A stretch of 64,000 nt of DNA. Source: Methylocella tundrae. Lineage in GTDB: Bacteria; Pseudomonadota; Alphaproteobacteria; Rhizobiales; Beijerinckiaceae. Positions 28,668-37,797 of this stretch are shown here, in pieces. The translations under genes and the position numbers were made by a program. The number at the start of each line of letters is the position of its first letter. Positions within the stretch are counted from its first letter, which is position 1. Under the pieces are notes generated by a model. The model searched no databases. It was not told the origin of the DNA and saw only the letters and a list, made by a program, of their open reading frames with translations. Location of the stretch: the NCBI RefSeq assembly GCF_901905185.1, contig NZ_CABFMQ020000002.1:84832-148831 (forward strand), in the 5' to 3' direction.

Positions 28668-28698
28668 GATCGATTCCTCCTGTCGGAATAGGTATGTC

Positions 28699-29397
28699 TC
28701 AGATGGTCATGTGTCGCTCGACCAGCTCGTCCGTCATCTCCGCGATGGGTCCCCGAGCGACGATGCGTCCGTTCTCCATCATCAAAAACGCATCGCCGAG
28801 TTTGCGCGCGACCTTGATGTGCTGCTCCGTCAGAATGAGCGTGATGCCGAATTCGGTATTGAGGCGCCGCAGCGTCTGACCGATCTCGTGCACGATGTTT
28901 GGTTGAATCCCCTCAGTCGGCTCGTCCAGCAGCAGGATCTTGGGATTTGTGGCAAGCGCGCGCGCGATCGCGAGTTGCTGTTGTTGGCCGCCCGAAAGAA
29001 GCCCTGCCCGCTTGTCGAGATTTTGAGCAAGATAGGGAAACAGGCTAAGGCAAAGCGGCGGCACTTCCGACAGCCCGTCGCTGCGTGCGAAGGTGCCAAG
29101 AAGTATGTTTTCCTTCACGGTGAAATTCGAAAGGATTTGACGCCCTTGAGGGATATAGCCAAGACCATATTTCGCGCGCTGATAGGTCGGGGCTTTGCTG
29201 ATGTCGTCCCCGGAGATCTGGATCCCGCCAGACATTCGGTCCGTCAGCCCCATGATCGTGCGCAGCAGAGTCGTCTTGCCGACGCCATTGCGTCCGAGCA
29301 CGCAAAGGCATTGGCCTTCCTCAAGATCAAATCCAATATCCTTGAGAATCGGCGTTTTGCCGTAATAGGACGTGACTTGATTGAGTCCCAAAAGCAT
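28699..29397 (-). CDS. urtE: ABC transporter ATPase, UrtE type (urea/short-chain amide)
   Basis: 232 residues. LivF/UrtE-like ATPase of the HAAT importer family. Walker A LGRNGVGKTTLLR, the UrtE-like YIPQGRQILSNFTV, signature LSGGQQQQLAIARA, Walker B ILLLDEPTEGIQP, and an H-loop histidine in LTEQHIKVA. It is the last gene of the importer set, and the dmfA genes follow directly. That context argues for amides rather than only urea as substrate. Confidence 0.88.
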   Translation of the reverse strand: MLLGLNQVTSYYGKTPILKDIGFDLEEGQCLCVLGRNGVGKTTLLRTIMGLTDRMSGGIQISGDDISKAPTYQRAKYGLGYIPQGRQILSNFTVKENILLGTFARSDGLSEVPPLCLSLFPYLAQNLDKRAGLLSGGQQQQLAIARALATNPKILLLDEPTEGIQPNIVHEIGQTLRRLNTEFGITLILTEQHIKVARKLGDAFLMMENGRIVARGPIAEMTDELVERHMTI

Positions 29398-29399
29398 CT

Positions 29400-30140
29400 C
29401 TAATCCTCCGGATCGCCGAGATAGACCTCGCGCACCCGTTCATTGGCTTCCATCTCCTCGATCGAGCCTTGCGCCAGGAGGCTGCCCATATGCATGACCG
29501 TGACGACGTCCGCGATCGACCGGACGAAGGCCATGTCATGTTCGACGACGATCAGGGTGTTGGTCTTCTTCAGCTCGTTCAGAATGCCCACGGTCTTTTC
29601 GATCTCCGCCTCAGTCATTCCCGCGACCGGTTCATCGAGAAGGAGAATTGCCGGATCCTGCATAAGCACCATGCCGATCTCGAGCCATTGCGTCTCCCCG
29701 TGCGAGAGCGTTCCGGCCTCGGTATCGATGCGCGCGCCAAGCCCAGTGACGCTCAACACCTCATCGAGCTTTGCTTTGAGACCGGAAGGCCGCATGGAGA
29801 ACATGTTCTTGAAAGGATTGACTTCACGACTGAAGGCCACCTCCAGGTTCTGGCGCACCGTGAGATCGCGAAACACAGCCGGCACCTGAAACTTGCGGCC
29901 GATGCCAAGGCGCGCGATCTCATGCTCGCCGAGGCCGGTGATGTCTTCGTTGCGCAGGATGATCTGACCCGACGTCGGCTTTTGCCGGCCGGTGATCAGA
30001 TCCATGGTGGTGGTTTTGCCCGCGCCATTCGGGCCGACGAGACAACATAAGGTGAGTTCCGTCACTTCCAGGCTGAAATCATTGATGACCTTGGTGCCGC
30101 CGAAGCTCTTATGCAGATGGTGAATGTCGAGGACGCCCAT
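29400..30140 (-). CDS. urtD: ABC transporter ATPase, UrtD type
   Basis: 246 residues from ATG 30140, which starts two bases before the end of the permease gene with GAGG upstream. LivG/UrtD-like ATPase: Walker A VGPNGAGKTTTMD, the family block GIGRKFQVPAVFRDLTV, signature LSHGETQWLEIG, Walker B ILLLDEPVAGMT and H-loop VVEHDMAFVR. All motifs are intact, unlike its counterpart in the second importer (41781-42545). Confidence 0.88.
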   Translation of the reverse strand: MGVLDIHHLHKSFGGTKVINDFSLEVTELTLCCLVGPNGAGKTTTMDLITGRQKPTSGQIILRNEDITGLGEHEIARLGIGRKFQVPAVFRDLTVRQNLEVAFSREVNPFKNMFSMRPSGLKAKLDEVLSVTGLGARIDTEAGTLSHGETQWLEIGMVLMQDPAILLLDEPVAGMTEAEIEKTVGILNELKKTNTLIVVEHDMAFVRSIADVVTVMHMGSLLAQGSIEEMEANERVREVYLGDPED

Positions 30141-30141
30141 C

Positions 30142-31254
30142 TCATGCCTCCAATTTGCTGGGCGTGTCCGCAGCGCGGAGCGGCCGTCTGAGGCGTTGCG
30201 GAGCAAAGCGGGCGCTCAGCGAGCCAAGCGCCTGCTCCAGCAAACCCGCGAGCCCCTTGGGAAGGAAACGCACGACCAGGATGAAGAATCCGCCGAGGAG
30301 CAGCAGCCATGTCGCCAGGAACTGGTCGCCGAGATAGCTTTGGCCGCCCTGGATGATGAAGGCGCCGAGCATAGACCCGATCAGCGAAAAACGGCCGCCT
30401 ATGCCAGCCCAGATGACCATTCCTATGCTGAAATTCACATCGAGCTGGGCCGGAGAAACATATTGCACCAGCATCACCGAGCAGCAGCCCGCGATCGCCG
30501 CGATGAGGCCGGACAGCGCATAGATCACAGTCTCGTAGGAGGCGACGTTATAGCCAAGAAAGCGGACGCGCTCGGGATCACTGCGCAGCGATTGTGTCAC
30601 AAGCCCGAATTTGCTTTGCGTCAGCAGCTTGCCGCCGACCGTCGTCAACAACAAAAACCCATAGACGATCCAGTAGCTGACGGCGCTGTAGGGATCGATG
30701 TCAGCGCCAAAAATCTTGAGCGGCGCCGGCGGCGTTATGCCATTCGCCCCGTTTGTGTAGGGCTGGACGTCAAGGATCAGGGTGTAAAGCGCGCTCAGCA
30801 TGGCGAGCGTCATGATTGCGATGAAAGGACCCGATACTCTTGCGCGGAACATCAGGCTGCCGAAAAAGACGTAGAAAAGCGTCGGCACCACCAGGGCGAG
30901 AATGATTCCGAAAGTCGTACTCTGGAAAGGGATCCAAAGCGCAGGCAAATGGTCGAGGCTATTGTTGAGCATGAAGGGCGGCATCGGATTGGCCGCGTCC
31001 TGCGACTGCATCTGCATCGTCATCGCCATGCCATAGGCGGCTAGCCCGAACGCAATGCCCTGTCCGAGATTGAGAATGCCGCCAAAGCCCCAGCCGAGGC
31101 TGATGGATACGGCAAGCATGCCATACACGCCGTAAGTCGCGAACTGATTGAGCAGAAACGAGTCGCTGACGGTCAACGGAATGATTGCGAGAAGAACGAA
31201 TAGCAGCGCATAGACAAACCATTGCGCGGTCCTGTTGTAGTATAGATTTGGCAT
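30142..31254 (-). CDS. urtC: ABC transporter permease, UrtC type
   Basis: 370 residues with about ten membrane segments. LivM/UrtC family: LGWGFGGILNLGQGIAFGLA after the second segment, a long external loop with NGITPPAP, and the cytosolic coupling loop RSDPERVRFLGYNVASYET. The C-terminus is an Arg-rich cytosolic tail with no extra domain, in contrast to the fused permease of the second importer. It pairs with the UrtB-type permease. Confidence 0.88.
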   Translation of the reverse strand: MPNLYYNRTAQWFVYALLFVLLAIIPLTVSDSFLLNQFATYGVYGMLAVSISLGWGFGGILNLGQGIAFGLAAYGMAMTMQMQSQDAANPMPPFMLNNSLDHLPALWIPFQSTTFGIILALVVPTLFYVFFGSLMFRARVSGPFIAIMTLAMLSALYTLILDVQPYTNGANGITPPAPLKIFGADIDPYSAVSYWIVYGFLLLTTVGGKLLTQSKFGLVTQSLRSDPERVRFLGYNVASYETVIYALSGLIAAIAGCCSVMLVQYVSPAQLDVNFSIGMVIWAGIGGRFSLIGSMLGAFIIQGGQSYLGDQFLATWLLLLGGFFILVVRFLPKGLAGLLEQALGSLSARFAPQRLRRPLRAADTPSKLEA

Positions 31255-31303
31255 AATATGATTTCCTGCCTGCGCTTATCTGGGCCAGCCTGTTCGCTGA
31301 ACG

Positions 31304-32200
31304 TCAGCGGCGTGCTTTCGCCGGAGCGAACAATCCCGCTGGGCGGAAGCGGAGGAAAACGACGATCAGCAGGTAGAGGATAAATCGTGCGAAGGTATCG
31401 CTAGTGGCGTAAGCGAAGATCGATTGCAGTTCGCCGGTGAGGCCAGAGGCGACGACGCTGCCGATGATCGTTCCGCCGCCGACGACCACAACGAGAAAAG
31501 CCTGCACGACGTAAGCCGTTCCCATGGTTGGCAACACGATAGCCAGTACGCCGAACAGAGAGCCCGCAAGGCCCGCAAGGCCCGCGCCGATAGCGAAGGT
31601 CACCATATAGACCCGGTCTGCGTTGATTCCGAAAGACGCCGCCATTTCCTTGTTCTGCATGACCGCGCGCACCTGCATTCCGAACCGCGTGCGGTAGAAG
31701 AGAAACACCGTCGCGGCGACGAGCGCGATGGTCAGGGCGAAAATGAAGATGCGCAGCACGGAGAGATTGACGAAGCCGATTTGAACATTGCTTTGGAACA
31801 TCTCTGGCACGGCGATGTATTTTGGGTCGCTGCCGAAGACCAGGCGGACGACTTGCGTCAGCACAAGCGAAACGCCCCATGTCGCCAGCAGCGTGTCGAG
31901 AGGCCGCTTATAGAGGTAGCGGATCAGCCCCCGCTCCAGGAGCAGTCCGATCAAACCGACGATCACAAAGGATGCCGGTATGCAGAGCAGAAACGGAAGG
32001 CCGACAGATGATTGCAGGGCGTATGATGTGTAGGCGCCGAGCATGATGAACTCTCCGTGCGCCATATTGATCACGCCGATCGTCCCGTAGATGATCGCAA
32101 GTCCGAGCGCAGCAATGAGCCAGATGCTGGCGATGCTGAGACCCAGAATCAACGAATTCACAATCGGGATTAGATTGGCGGATAGGAAATGTCCTGTCAT
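31304..32200 (-). CDS. urtB: ABC transporter permease, UrtB type
   Basis: 298 residues from ATG 32200 (GGAG upstream; the open frame extends further but without support). LivH/UrtB family: ALGLAIIYGTIGVINMAHGE after the first segment, LDTLLATWGVSLVLTQ, and the coupling loop QNKEMAASFGINADRVY. Eight or nine membrane segments. The binding-protein gene lies 185 bases upstream. Confidence 0.88.
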   Translation of the reverse strand: MTGHFLSANLIPIVNSLILGLSIASIWLIAALGLAIIYGTIGVINMAHGEFIMLGAYTSYALQSSVGLPFLLCIPASFVIVGLIGLLLERGLIRYLYKRPLDTLLATWGVSLVLTQVVRLVFGSDPKYIAVPEMFQSNVQIGFVNLSVLRIFIFALTIALVAATVFLFYRTRFGMQVRAVMQNKEMAASFGINADRVYMVTFAIGAGLAGLAGSLFGVLAIVLPTMGTAYVVQAFLVVVVGGGTIIGSVVASGLTGELQSIFAYATSDTFARFILYLLIVVFLRFRPAGLFAPAKARR

Positions 32201-32385
32201 CAGTCGTCTCCGATTGCGTTCGCCGTGCGGGCGGCGAACGCAGGTTGGTGGGAATGCAATGGGCCGCCAGGGCCGGACGTGGGATTTAAGCTTGATCACA
32301 TCGAGCTCATAGGCCACCTCCGCTTGCCAGGTCCAAGCACAACGTCGATCCGGAGCGCGCGCCGCGCTTCAAATGACGCCCTGGC

Positions 32386-33696
32386 TCAGATCACATTGGC
32401 GCGGATCTTACCGTCCGGCGCCTTGAGGCCCGTGGGCGTGCAGACGCCGACGTCCGGATAAATCGAATAGGGATCAGGCGCGACCTGCGCGTCCGCCTGT
32501 TTGACGATCTTGAAGCTGCCGTCAGCCTGGCATTGGCCGATTTTCGGCTTGAGCCATGTGTTGAAATTCTGGTCGTCGATCCAGATGAGGCCTTCAGGGG
32601 AGACGCCATCCTCGACCCTGACGCCGCCGCTGGCGTCGCGGATCATCTTCGAGGTTATCCCATCAATGCCGCCGGCCTTCTTGGCCGCGGCCTCAAGGCC
32701 ATATTTGAAGACATAGGCCGAAATGTAGGTCTCCTCCATGTTGTAGTGGGTGACGCCGTTCTTGCCGTATTTGCTCTTCAAAAAGCCTTCGACGAATTTG
32801 TGATTGGTGGGGTTGTCGAGCGCCTGGAAATAGGGCGCGGACAGGAAGTGACCGGCGCCGAATTCATTGCCCATTGCCCTTGTTTCGATTTCCCCGGTCG
32901 TGAGGGAGGCGATCGGCATTGAGTCGACCTTGAAGCCTTCCTGCTTAAACTGTTTGTGGAAAGCGATGTCAGAGGCGCCGACGACAGTCGAGAAGATGAA
33001 ATCCGGCTTTGCGTCACGGATCTTGTTCAGGATCGGCCCAAATTCGGAGCTGCCGAGCGGGATATATTCTTCGCCGACCAGTTCGCCGCCGGCGGCGTTC
33101 AGCCAAACCTTCGCGTTCTTGTTGGATTCCTTCGGCCAGACGTAGTTCGAGCCGACGAAGAAGACCTTCTTCCCGAAATTCTTCACCATGAAGGGAATCA
33201 GGTCTTTCGAATGCTGATTGGCGAGCGGGCCCGTGCAGATATCGTTCTGACTACACTCGGCTCCCTCATAACAGGTCGGGTAGTAAAGCAGACTGTTCTG
33301 CGACATGACCGTCGGCAGGATCGCCTTGCGGCTCGCCGAGGTATAACAGCCGAAAATCGCGATGACCTTGTTACGGAGGATCAGCTCTTTGGTCTTCTCC
33401 GAATACACATTGAAATCCGATTTCGCGTCGACGATGACCGGCTCGATTTCGTGTCCGGCTACGCCGCCGTTCTTGTTTATCTCATCGATGGCGTATTGCA
33501 TGACGAGCGTGGAATCCTCCTCCGGCACGGCAAGGCCGCCGGTCAGCGAAAAGAGGAGCCCGACCTTGATGGGCTCGCCCTTTTTGAGGGTCGCGCCCCA
33601 AGCATCGCCCGCCATCGGGATCCAGATGTTCGGCGCAGCAATGGCTGCGGCTGCCAGTGACGTGGTCTTGAGGAATTTGCGGCGAGACTGATCCAT
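32386..33696 (-). CDS. urtA: Urea/short-chain-amide ABC transporter binding protein (UrtA/FmdD-like)
   Basis: 436 residues from ATG 33696 with GGGAG upstream. The N-terminus is a clear twin-arginine signal (SRRKFLKTTSLAAAA). The mature protein is a type I periplasmic binding fold with GLLFSLTGGLAVPE, DEINKNGGVAGHEIEPV and FVGSNYVWPKESN. Its closest recognisable relatives are UrtA and FmdD of Methylophilus, which bind urea or short-chain amides. Placement upstream of four transporter genes and dmfA1A2 favours formamides or amides as ligands. A 15-base perfect palindrome lies 43 bases before the start. Confidence 0.88.
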   Translation of the reverse strand: MDQSRRKFLKTTSLAAAAIAAPNIWIPMAGDAWGATLKKGEPIKVGLLFSLTGGLAVPEEDSTLVMQYAIDEINKNGGVAGHEIEPVIVDAKSDFNVYSEKTKELILRNKVIAIFGCYTSASRKAILPTVMSQNSLLYYPTCYEGAECSQNDICTGPLANQHSKDLIPFMVKNFGKKVFFVGSNYVWPKESNKNAKVWLNAAGGELVGEEYIPLGSSEFGPILNKIRDAKPDFIFSTVVGASDIAFHKQFKQEGFKVDSMPIASLTTGEIETRAMGNEFGAGHFLSAPYFQALDNPTNHKFVEGFLKSKYGKNGVTHYNMEETYISAYVFKYGLEAAAKKAGGIDGITSKMIRDASGGVRVEDGVSPEGLIWIDDQNFNTWLKPKIGQCQADGSFKIVKQADAQVAPDPYSIYPDVGVCTPTGLKAPDGKIRANVI

Positions 33697-33738
33697 AGGA
33701 TCTCCCAATGGCTACGAAATGCGCACACTGCTCAATTT

Positions 33739-33753
33739 TTCACTTGCAGTGAA
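33739..33753. promoter_or_regulatory. Perfect palindrome upstream of the amide importer
   Basis: TTCACT-TGC-AGTGAA, six-base perfect arms with a three-base centre, 43-57 bases before the urtA ATG. Position and symmetry fit an operator for a dimeric regulator. The regulator is unknown. Confidence 0.45.
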
Positions 33754-33988
33754 CATATTTGCTTTATAGGAAAACCTAGATCTTTCGTCAATACTTTTTC
33801 ATGGCATTAGAGAATTTTCCGGATCTTACGACTAGCGCATTCCGTCAAAAGTAATCTGCATGCACACCGGTCGCTTCTTTTGCATCCATAATATTCATCT
33901 AGCTCTATTGATTAGGCGCGTTGCACTTTCTATAGGCGCCGGCGGCGACGGGCGCTTGAGCCGGCTTCGGCAGATGCCTCCTCTTTGC

Positions 33989-34023
33989 AAAAAAACAGCC
34001 GACGAGCGCGCGCTCGCCGGCTG
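33989..34023 (-). terminator. Rho-independent terminator after the porin gene
   Basis: Stem CAGCCGGCGAGCG paired with CGCTCGTCGGCTG (minus-strand reading; one non-pairing position), followed by seven T. It lies 29 bases beyond the porin stop, so the porin and the urtA operon are separate transcription units or are separated by partial read-through. Confidence 0.9.
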
Positions 34024-34052
34024 ATTAGTTTCACCTCAGAATTAGAGGGCGA

Positions 34053-35549
34053 TCAGGTCGGAGCGGCGATGCCAAGGAGAACGCCGAGAGGAACGACAAA
34101 GGTTCCGCCAATATAGACGCCGTCCTTGGGGCGTGTGACCGTGCTCGGGTTCCAGAAGCTGTTGGGGTTGATCACATACTGAAAGACCGGCTCGAAGGCC
34201 ATGCCTGCAGGCAGCGCGAGGTGAGCATTCGCCTCGATGACATATTTGTTCCGATTGAACGGAGCCCCTGTGCCGCCGGCGACGAAATTGGCGGCGGAGA
34301 GATACGCGTTATAATTTGGGTTGAGTTGCTCCCAGTTGAATTTGATACCGAAATTGTCGCCCGGCCTGCCGGCGAATGGCGAACTGAGCTTTGCGCCGAC
34401 GTAAACGCTGCTGGAAACCGGCACTGTCGAATCGAGGGCGAAGCCGGCGCTGCCATAGAGCGAAATAGCGGTTGGAGTCAGATTTTTCTCAGTTCCTCCA
34501 TCGGCCCGCCAGACGACCTGGTCACCTTGAAGGACCACGCCGGACGTTCCGTTCTTGGTGTTGGTCACGCCAAACGCCGTCGCGACATTATTATCGACAT
34601 GGCTCTGCGAATTATAGAAGCCGGTGAACGAATAAGTGCCCGGGTATGGGTTGGTTGCAAAGGTGGTCTTCCAGCCGATCTCGCCCATTGCGATCACGCC
34701 TTGCGGATCTTCCTGGTTGAACCACCTGTAACCCGTCTGATAATTCGTTCCAGGGCTCCCGGAAAATACGCCGGCCTCGGCGTAGACCGGCCCGTCGAAC
34801 TTGTAGCTCACATTGCCGCCCCACACGCCGCGCTGCGGTGAGGTCCAGCCCGCATTAAGATAGAGAATGTCCTGGAAGCAGCTGTTGATGGAATTACAGT
34901 TGGGCAGAGCGTAATAGCGGTCCGGATGGGTCTTACCGATTTCGATGTCGAGATGATCATCGAAGAGCTTCTGCTCCAGGGTCATGATGGACAACCAAGC
35001 GCTCGCCGGCGTGTAGGGAGGTTGATAGCCAACGAGACTATCGCCAATCTGCGGCGCGAGATTCAGGTTTTCGACGATGCCGAAGAACGTGTTCTCATAA
35101 TGAAGCGAGGTTCCTTGCAGGCCCATGATTTTGCCGAGATCCGCGTCGCCGCCCACAATGAAGTAGGCGGAGTTCGAATAGCGCCCCGTCACCAGTCCGG
35201 CGCTTGGGTTGCCCTGAACGAAGTCCAGCGCGAGCGCATGAAACGTATAGCCTTCCGCCGCCAGAGGGGCGAAAATCGAGGCCAGAGGCCCATTGAATCC
35301 TGGCTTGACAACCGGCTTCTCGAGACCAACCACGAGATTGGGATTGACGTCCTGCGGGTTCGCGCCGGGCGCCGCCTGACCGACTCCCTCCTGAGCCAAC
35401 GCGCCCGACGCCAAACTCAAAAAGGCCGCGGCGGTCAATCCAGCGACGACGCCTGAGCGCCTCTGTCGTTTATGCGCCGGCGCGGCGGCCTCCGACTTTC
35501 GCGTCAACGTCGGCGGAGACGATCCGCCAGAAGCAGTTGTATTCGACAT
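34053..35549 (-). CDS. OprB-type outer-membrane porin, probable amide porin
   Basis: 498 residues. After a long N-terminal part, the signal-peptide core is VVAGLTAAAFLSLASGALAQ (about 34-53); the preceding polar stretch may mean that translation starts later. The mature part is rich in Gly, Tyr and Asn with alternating beta-barrel patterns (FKFDGP, GIKFNWEQLNPN, VFQYVINPN at the end), as in carbohydrate-selective OprB porins. Methylophilus has a porin (FmdC) in its formamidase cluster, and this gene sits in the equivalent place next to the amide importer, so amide permeation across the outer membrane is a fair inference. A strong terminator follows. Confidence 0.8.
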   Translation of the reverse strand: MSNTTASGGSSPPTLTRKSEAAAPAHKRQRRSGVVAGLTAAAFLSLASGALAQEGVGQAAPGANPQDVNPNLVVGLEKPVVKPGFNGPLASIFAPLAAEGYTFHALALDFVQGNPSAGLVTGRYSNSAYFIVGGDADLGKIMGLQGTSLHYENTFFGIVENLNLAPQIGDSLVGYQPPYTPASAWLSIMTLEQKLFDDHLDIEIGKTHPDRYYALPNCNSINSCFQDILYLNAGWTSPQRGVWGGNVSYKFDGPVYAEAGVFSGSPGTNYQTGYRWFNQEDPQGVIAMGEIGWKTTFATNPYPGTYSFTGFYNSQSHVDNNVATAFGVTNTKNGTSGVVLQGDQVVWRADGGTEKNLTPTAISLYGSAGFALDSTVPVSSSVYVGAKLSSPFAGRPGDNFGIKFNWEQLNPNYNAYLSAANFVAGGTGAPFNRNKYVIEANAHLALPAGMAFEPVFQYVINPNSFWNPSTVTRPKDGVYIGGTFVVPLGVLLGIAAPT

Positions 35550-36422
35550 TCTCTACTCCTGAAATTAGCCGGACCGAGATCTCATCCCGATCCGTTAGCC
35601 AGCTCGCATCCGAGTCTGGACTCGGCTTCGCAACCCCATCGCTGGGAAATTCATTCACCAAAGCGCGGCAAAGCCGCATCGCTCATGCAGTTCGCCGGAG
35701 CCGGAAGTCGCTCAATATCCACCGCGCATCTCGTTTGAAGAGACATCACAGCTATAGGCGCGCTCTTGTCTCGCAGGCCGATCGATAGCTCAATTTAAAC
35801 TCAGCGAGCCCCCCGATTCCTAGTCAAAACATCTACTCTTTCTGACCCTTATATTCCTAGCCTTTCTGACTGATACGTCTAAGGCTTGATGTACGAAGCG
35901 GAGACTGTCAATGTCCGAATAAACAAATGTTCCTAAGAGTGATATTTTCGCATCATTTATTGTTCGAGATCAAAGCAGAAACCGTGCCGTTCGATTGGAC
36001 CTTCCGCTTACTCGCGGGGCGGAGGATGAGTTGGCGCATCTGCTTATTTGCCGGGCGCTGGCGAAGCTAGATCATCCGTCAGACCGGACCGCCTCGCGCC
36101 GCGGCTTCGGACGGAAACGTAAGACTTGGCTCGATGAGAAAATCGCAGCTTATGTCTCGGCCCTTTGGATCTTCAGACCGGATCGAAGGCCGCCCTTTGA
36201 AATCCGGCGGGGATTGACGCGCCCCATTCATCAGGGCCTGCGCGGGCTTGTGGGATCATCAGCCAGCTTTGGGGAAAGGCGTTCGGTTAAACGCAGTGGC
36301 CGGCGCCTGCCGGCAAACGGCTGCCCAAGTTTATTGCAACTGCTTAAATTGATGCATTTCCCTCAGCGCGGCGCGTCATGTTCACGACCGTGGGAACGTG
36401 GCGCATCGGCGCGCGCCGCCGT
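35550..36422. other. Long intergenic region upstream of the porin
   Basis: About 870 bases. The part nearest the porin is AT-richer and holds the tandem motifs at 35816-35870. An open frame at 35995-36474 has a TTG start, no ribosome binding site and no recognisable product, so I do not call it. No RNA gene seen. Confidence 0.5.
35816..35870. promoter_or_regulatory. Tandem direct repeats ATTCCTAG and TTTCTGAC upstream of the porin
   Basis: ATTCCTAG occurs at 35816-35823 and again at 35853-35860. TTTCTGAC occurs at 35839-35846 and 35863-35870. Two copies of each motif within 55 bases look like tandem regulator sites. CCTAG recurs in the promoter regions of the two amide importers (33775 and 40367). 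They lie about 270-320 bases from the porin start, which is far for direct control but possible for a distal promoter. Confidence 0.35.
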
Positions 36423-37655
36423 TCAGGAATCGGGAGATATCCATGGGGGCGCGACGAAGCGCTCTGTATTGTAAGGTTCGGGAGCGATGAGCGCCAAAGC
36501 CCCCTTCTTCCAGTCCTGGATCTGATAAAAAAGATGCGGCAGCCCGAGGGAAGGATCATGGACATAGTCGGGATAGGGCGCGGCGGCCTGCCAGTCGGGA
36601 TGATACCGGATGATGCCGGCGACGCTGCGATAGATCGTCTCGCGGAGGGCGCGGGCTACTGCGCGGTTCTGATCGAACGCGCCGGGGGCGCCGGCGCCGC
36701 CGGCGATGCAGGCTGCAATCGCATAATGATGGACAGCGCCATAGGACTGACAGCCGACCTGCGGCGTCGAGCCTTCGCCAAACCGTTGGATGTAGCGCCG
36801 CGCGAAGCGTTGGCCGATGTCGTCGCGCAACAGGCCGATGACGGTGCTGACGATGACGCCCACGGCCTTGTCCTGCGCGATGTCGACAAAGGACTGATGC
36901 ATCGCGCCATATTGCAGATAGACGATGCTGTTGGTCGGCTGCTCCATGAACTGGAGCTGGAAGGAGGCGAGGTCGCCGGCGTAGAAATGCGTATTGGCGA
37001 TGACCGCGGGTTTGACGGCGCGCACCTGCGCCAGAACGTCGCGCCAGTCAGTGGTCGGCGTCGCGACGATATGGGGGCCGAACGCGAGTTTCCAGCCAAA
37101 CTGCGCCGCCGCCGCCGCCATGGCGTTGGCGATGACGATGCTATAGGGCTTTGATCCGGAAATGATCGCGATGCGGTTCGATTGAGGCTTCCATTGTCCG
37201 CTGTCGCGCAGCCATGAAATGAATTTGATGAAGCCCTGGCCGTACCAATAGTCAGCTGGGTCCCCCATGAAACAACCGAAATAGCGATCCGGATCACTGA
37301 GGATCGTATCGTGGTGCTGCAAGAGCGTATTGTGATGAATATAGATGATGCCTGCGTCGGCGATCGGTTCATATTCGGAATTCTGCGGCCCAATATTGTA
37401 GCCGTTGATGATCGCATGGACGTTGTGAATCTCGATCAGCTTTCGCGCCGCGGCGACAACCTCATCCGCGCTCTGATGCTTGGTGTCGACGAACACCGGA
37501 CTGAGCGGCCGGCCATGGATGCCGCCGCGCGCATTGACCTCCTCGACGGCAAGCATGACTCCCTTGCGGAATTCGGCGCCATCGGCCGCGGAGGGCCCGG
37601 AGAGAGGCACCATGCTGCCGATCGGTATTGGTGCGCCTTGAGGTGATGTTGACAT
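36423..37655 (-). CDS. AmiC-like ligand-binding protein without signal peptide
   Basis: 410 residues of the type I periplasmic-binding-protein fold, beginning directly with the first beta strand (IPIGSMVPLSGPSAADG) after about ten polar residues. There is no hydrophobic signal, so it is predicted cytosolic. It shares features with the importer binding protein at 40489 (Y-L-Q-Y-G block, WKP-rich middle). In Pseudomonas, cytosolic AmiC senses amides for the regulator AmiR. Here the gene is the third of a minus-strand set after a response regulator and a hybrid kinase, which suggests a sensor role for this protein. The start codon has only a weak ribosome binding site. A secreted binding protein with a misplaced start is the alternative, but no signal is found upstream in frame. 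Confidence 0.75.
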   Translation of the reverse strand: MSTSPQGAPIPIGSMVPLSGPSAADGAEFRKGVMLAVEEVNARGGIHGRPLSPVFVDTKHQSADEVVAAARKLIEIHNVHAIINGYNIGPQNSEYEPIADAGIIYIHHNTLLQHHDTILSDPDRYFGCFMGDPADYWYGQGFIKFISWLRDSGQWKPQSNRIAIISGSKPYSIVIANAMAAAAAQFGWKLAFGPHIVATPTTDWRDVLAQVRAVKPAVIANTHFYAGDLASFQLQFMEQPTNSIVYLQYGAMHQSFVDIAQDKAVGVIVSTVIGLLRDDIGQRFARRYIQRFGEGSTPQVGCQSYGAVHHYAIAACIAGGAGAPGAFDQNRAVARALRETIYRSVAGIIRYHPDWQAAAPYPDYVHDPSLGLPHLFYQIQDWKKGALALIAPEPYNTERFVAPPWISPDS

Positions 37656-37797
37656 GGCTTTGACGACCGTTGGCTACGACTGCGATCCTGGGCGCTCAGC
37701 AAGGTTGCGCTGGCGCGCCAATCCGACCTTGCCTCGCATTTTTTGATTTGGCGTCATTTTCATCCGAACGCCGGCGTCCAGTTTTCGGAAACAGCGC

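Noticed and set aside
27153..28691. A 512-codon plus-strand open frame
   Set aside because: Antisense to the DMFase subunits; composition and lack of domains show it is a shadow frame.
35995..36474. Possible 159-residue gene upstream of the porin
   Set aside because: TTG start, no ribosome binding site, no hydrophobic or domain pattern, and it overlaps the end of the AmiC-like gene on the other strand.
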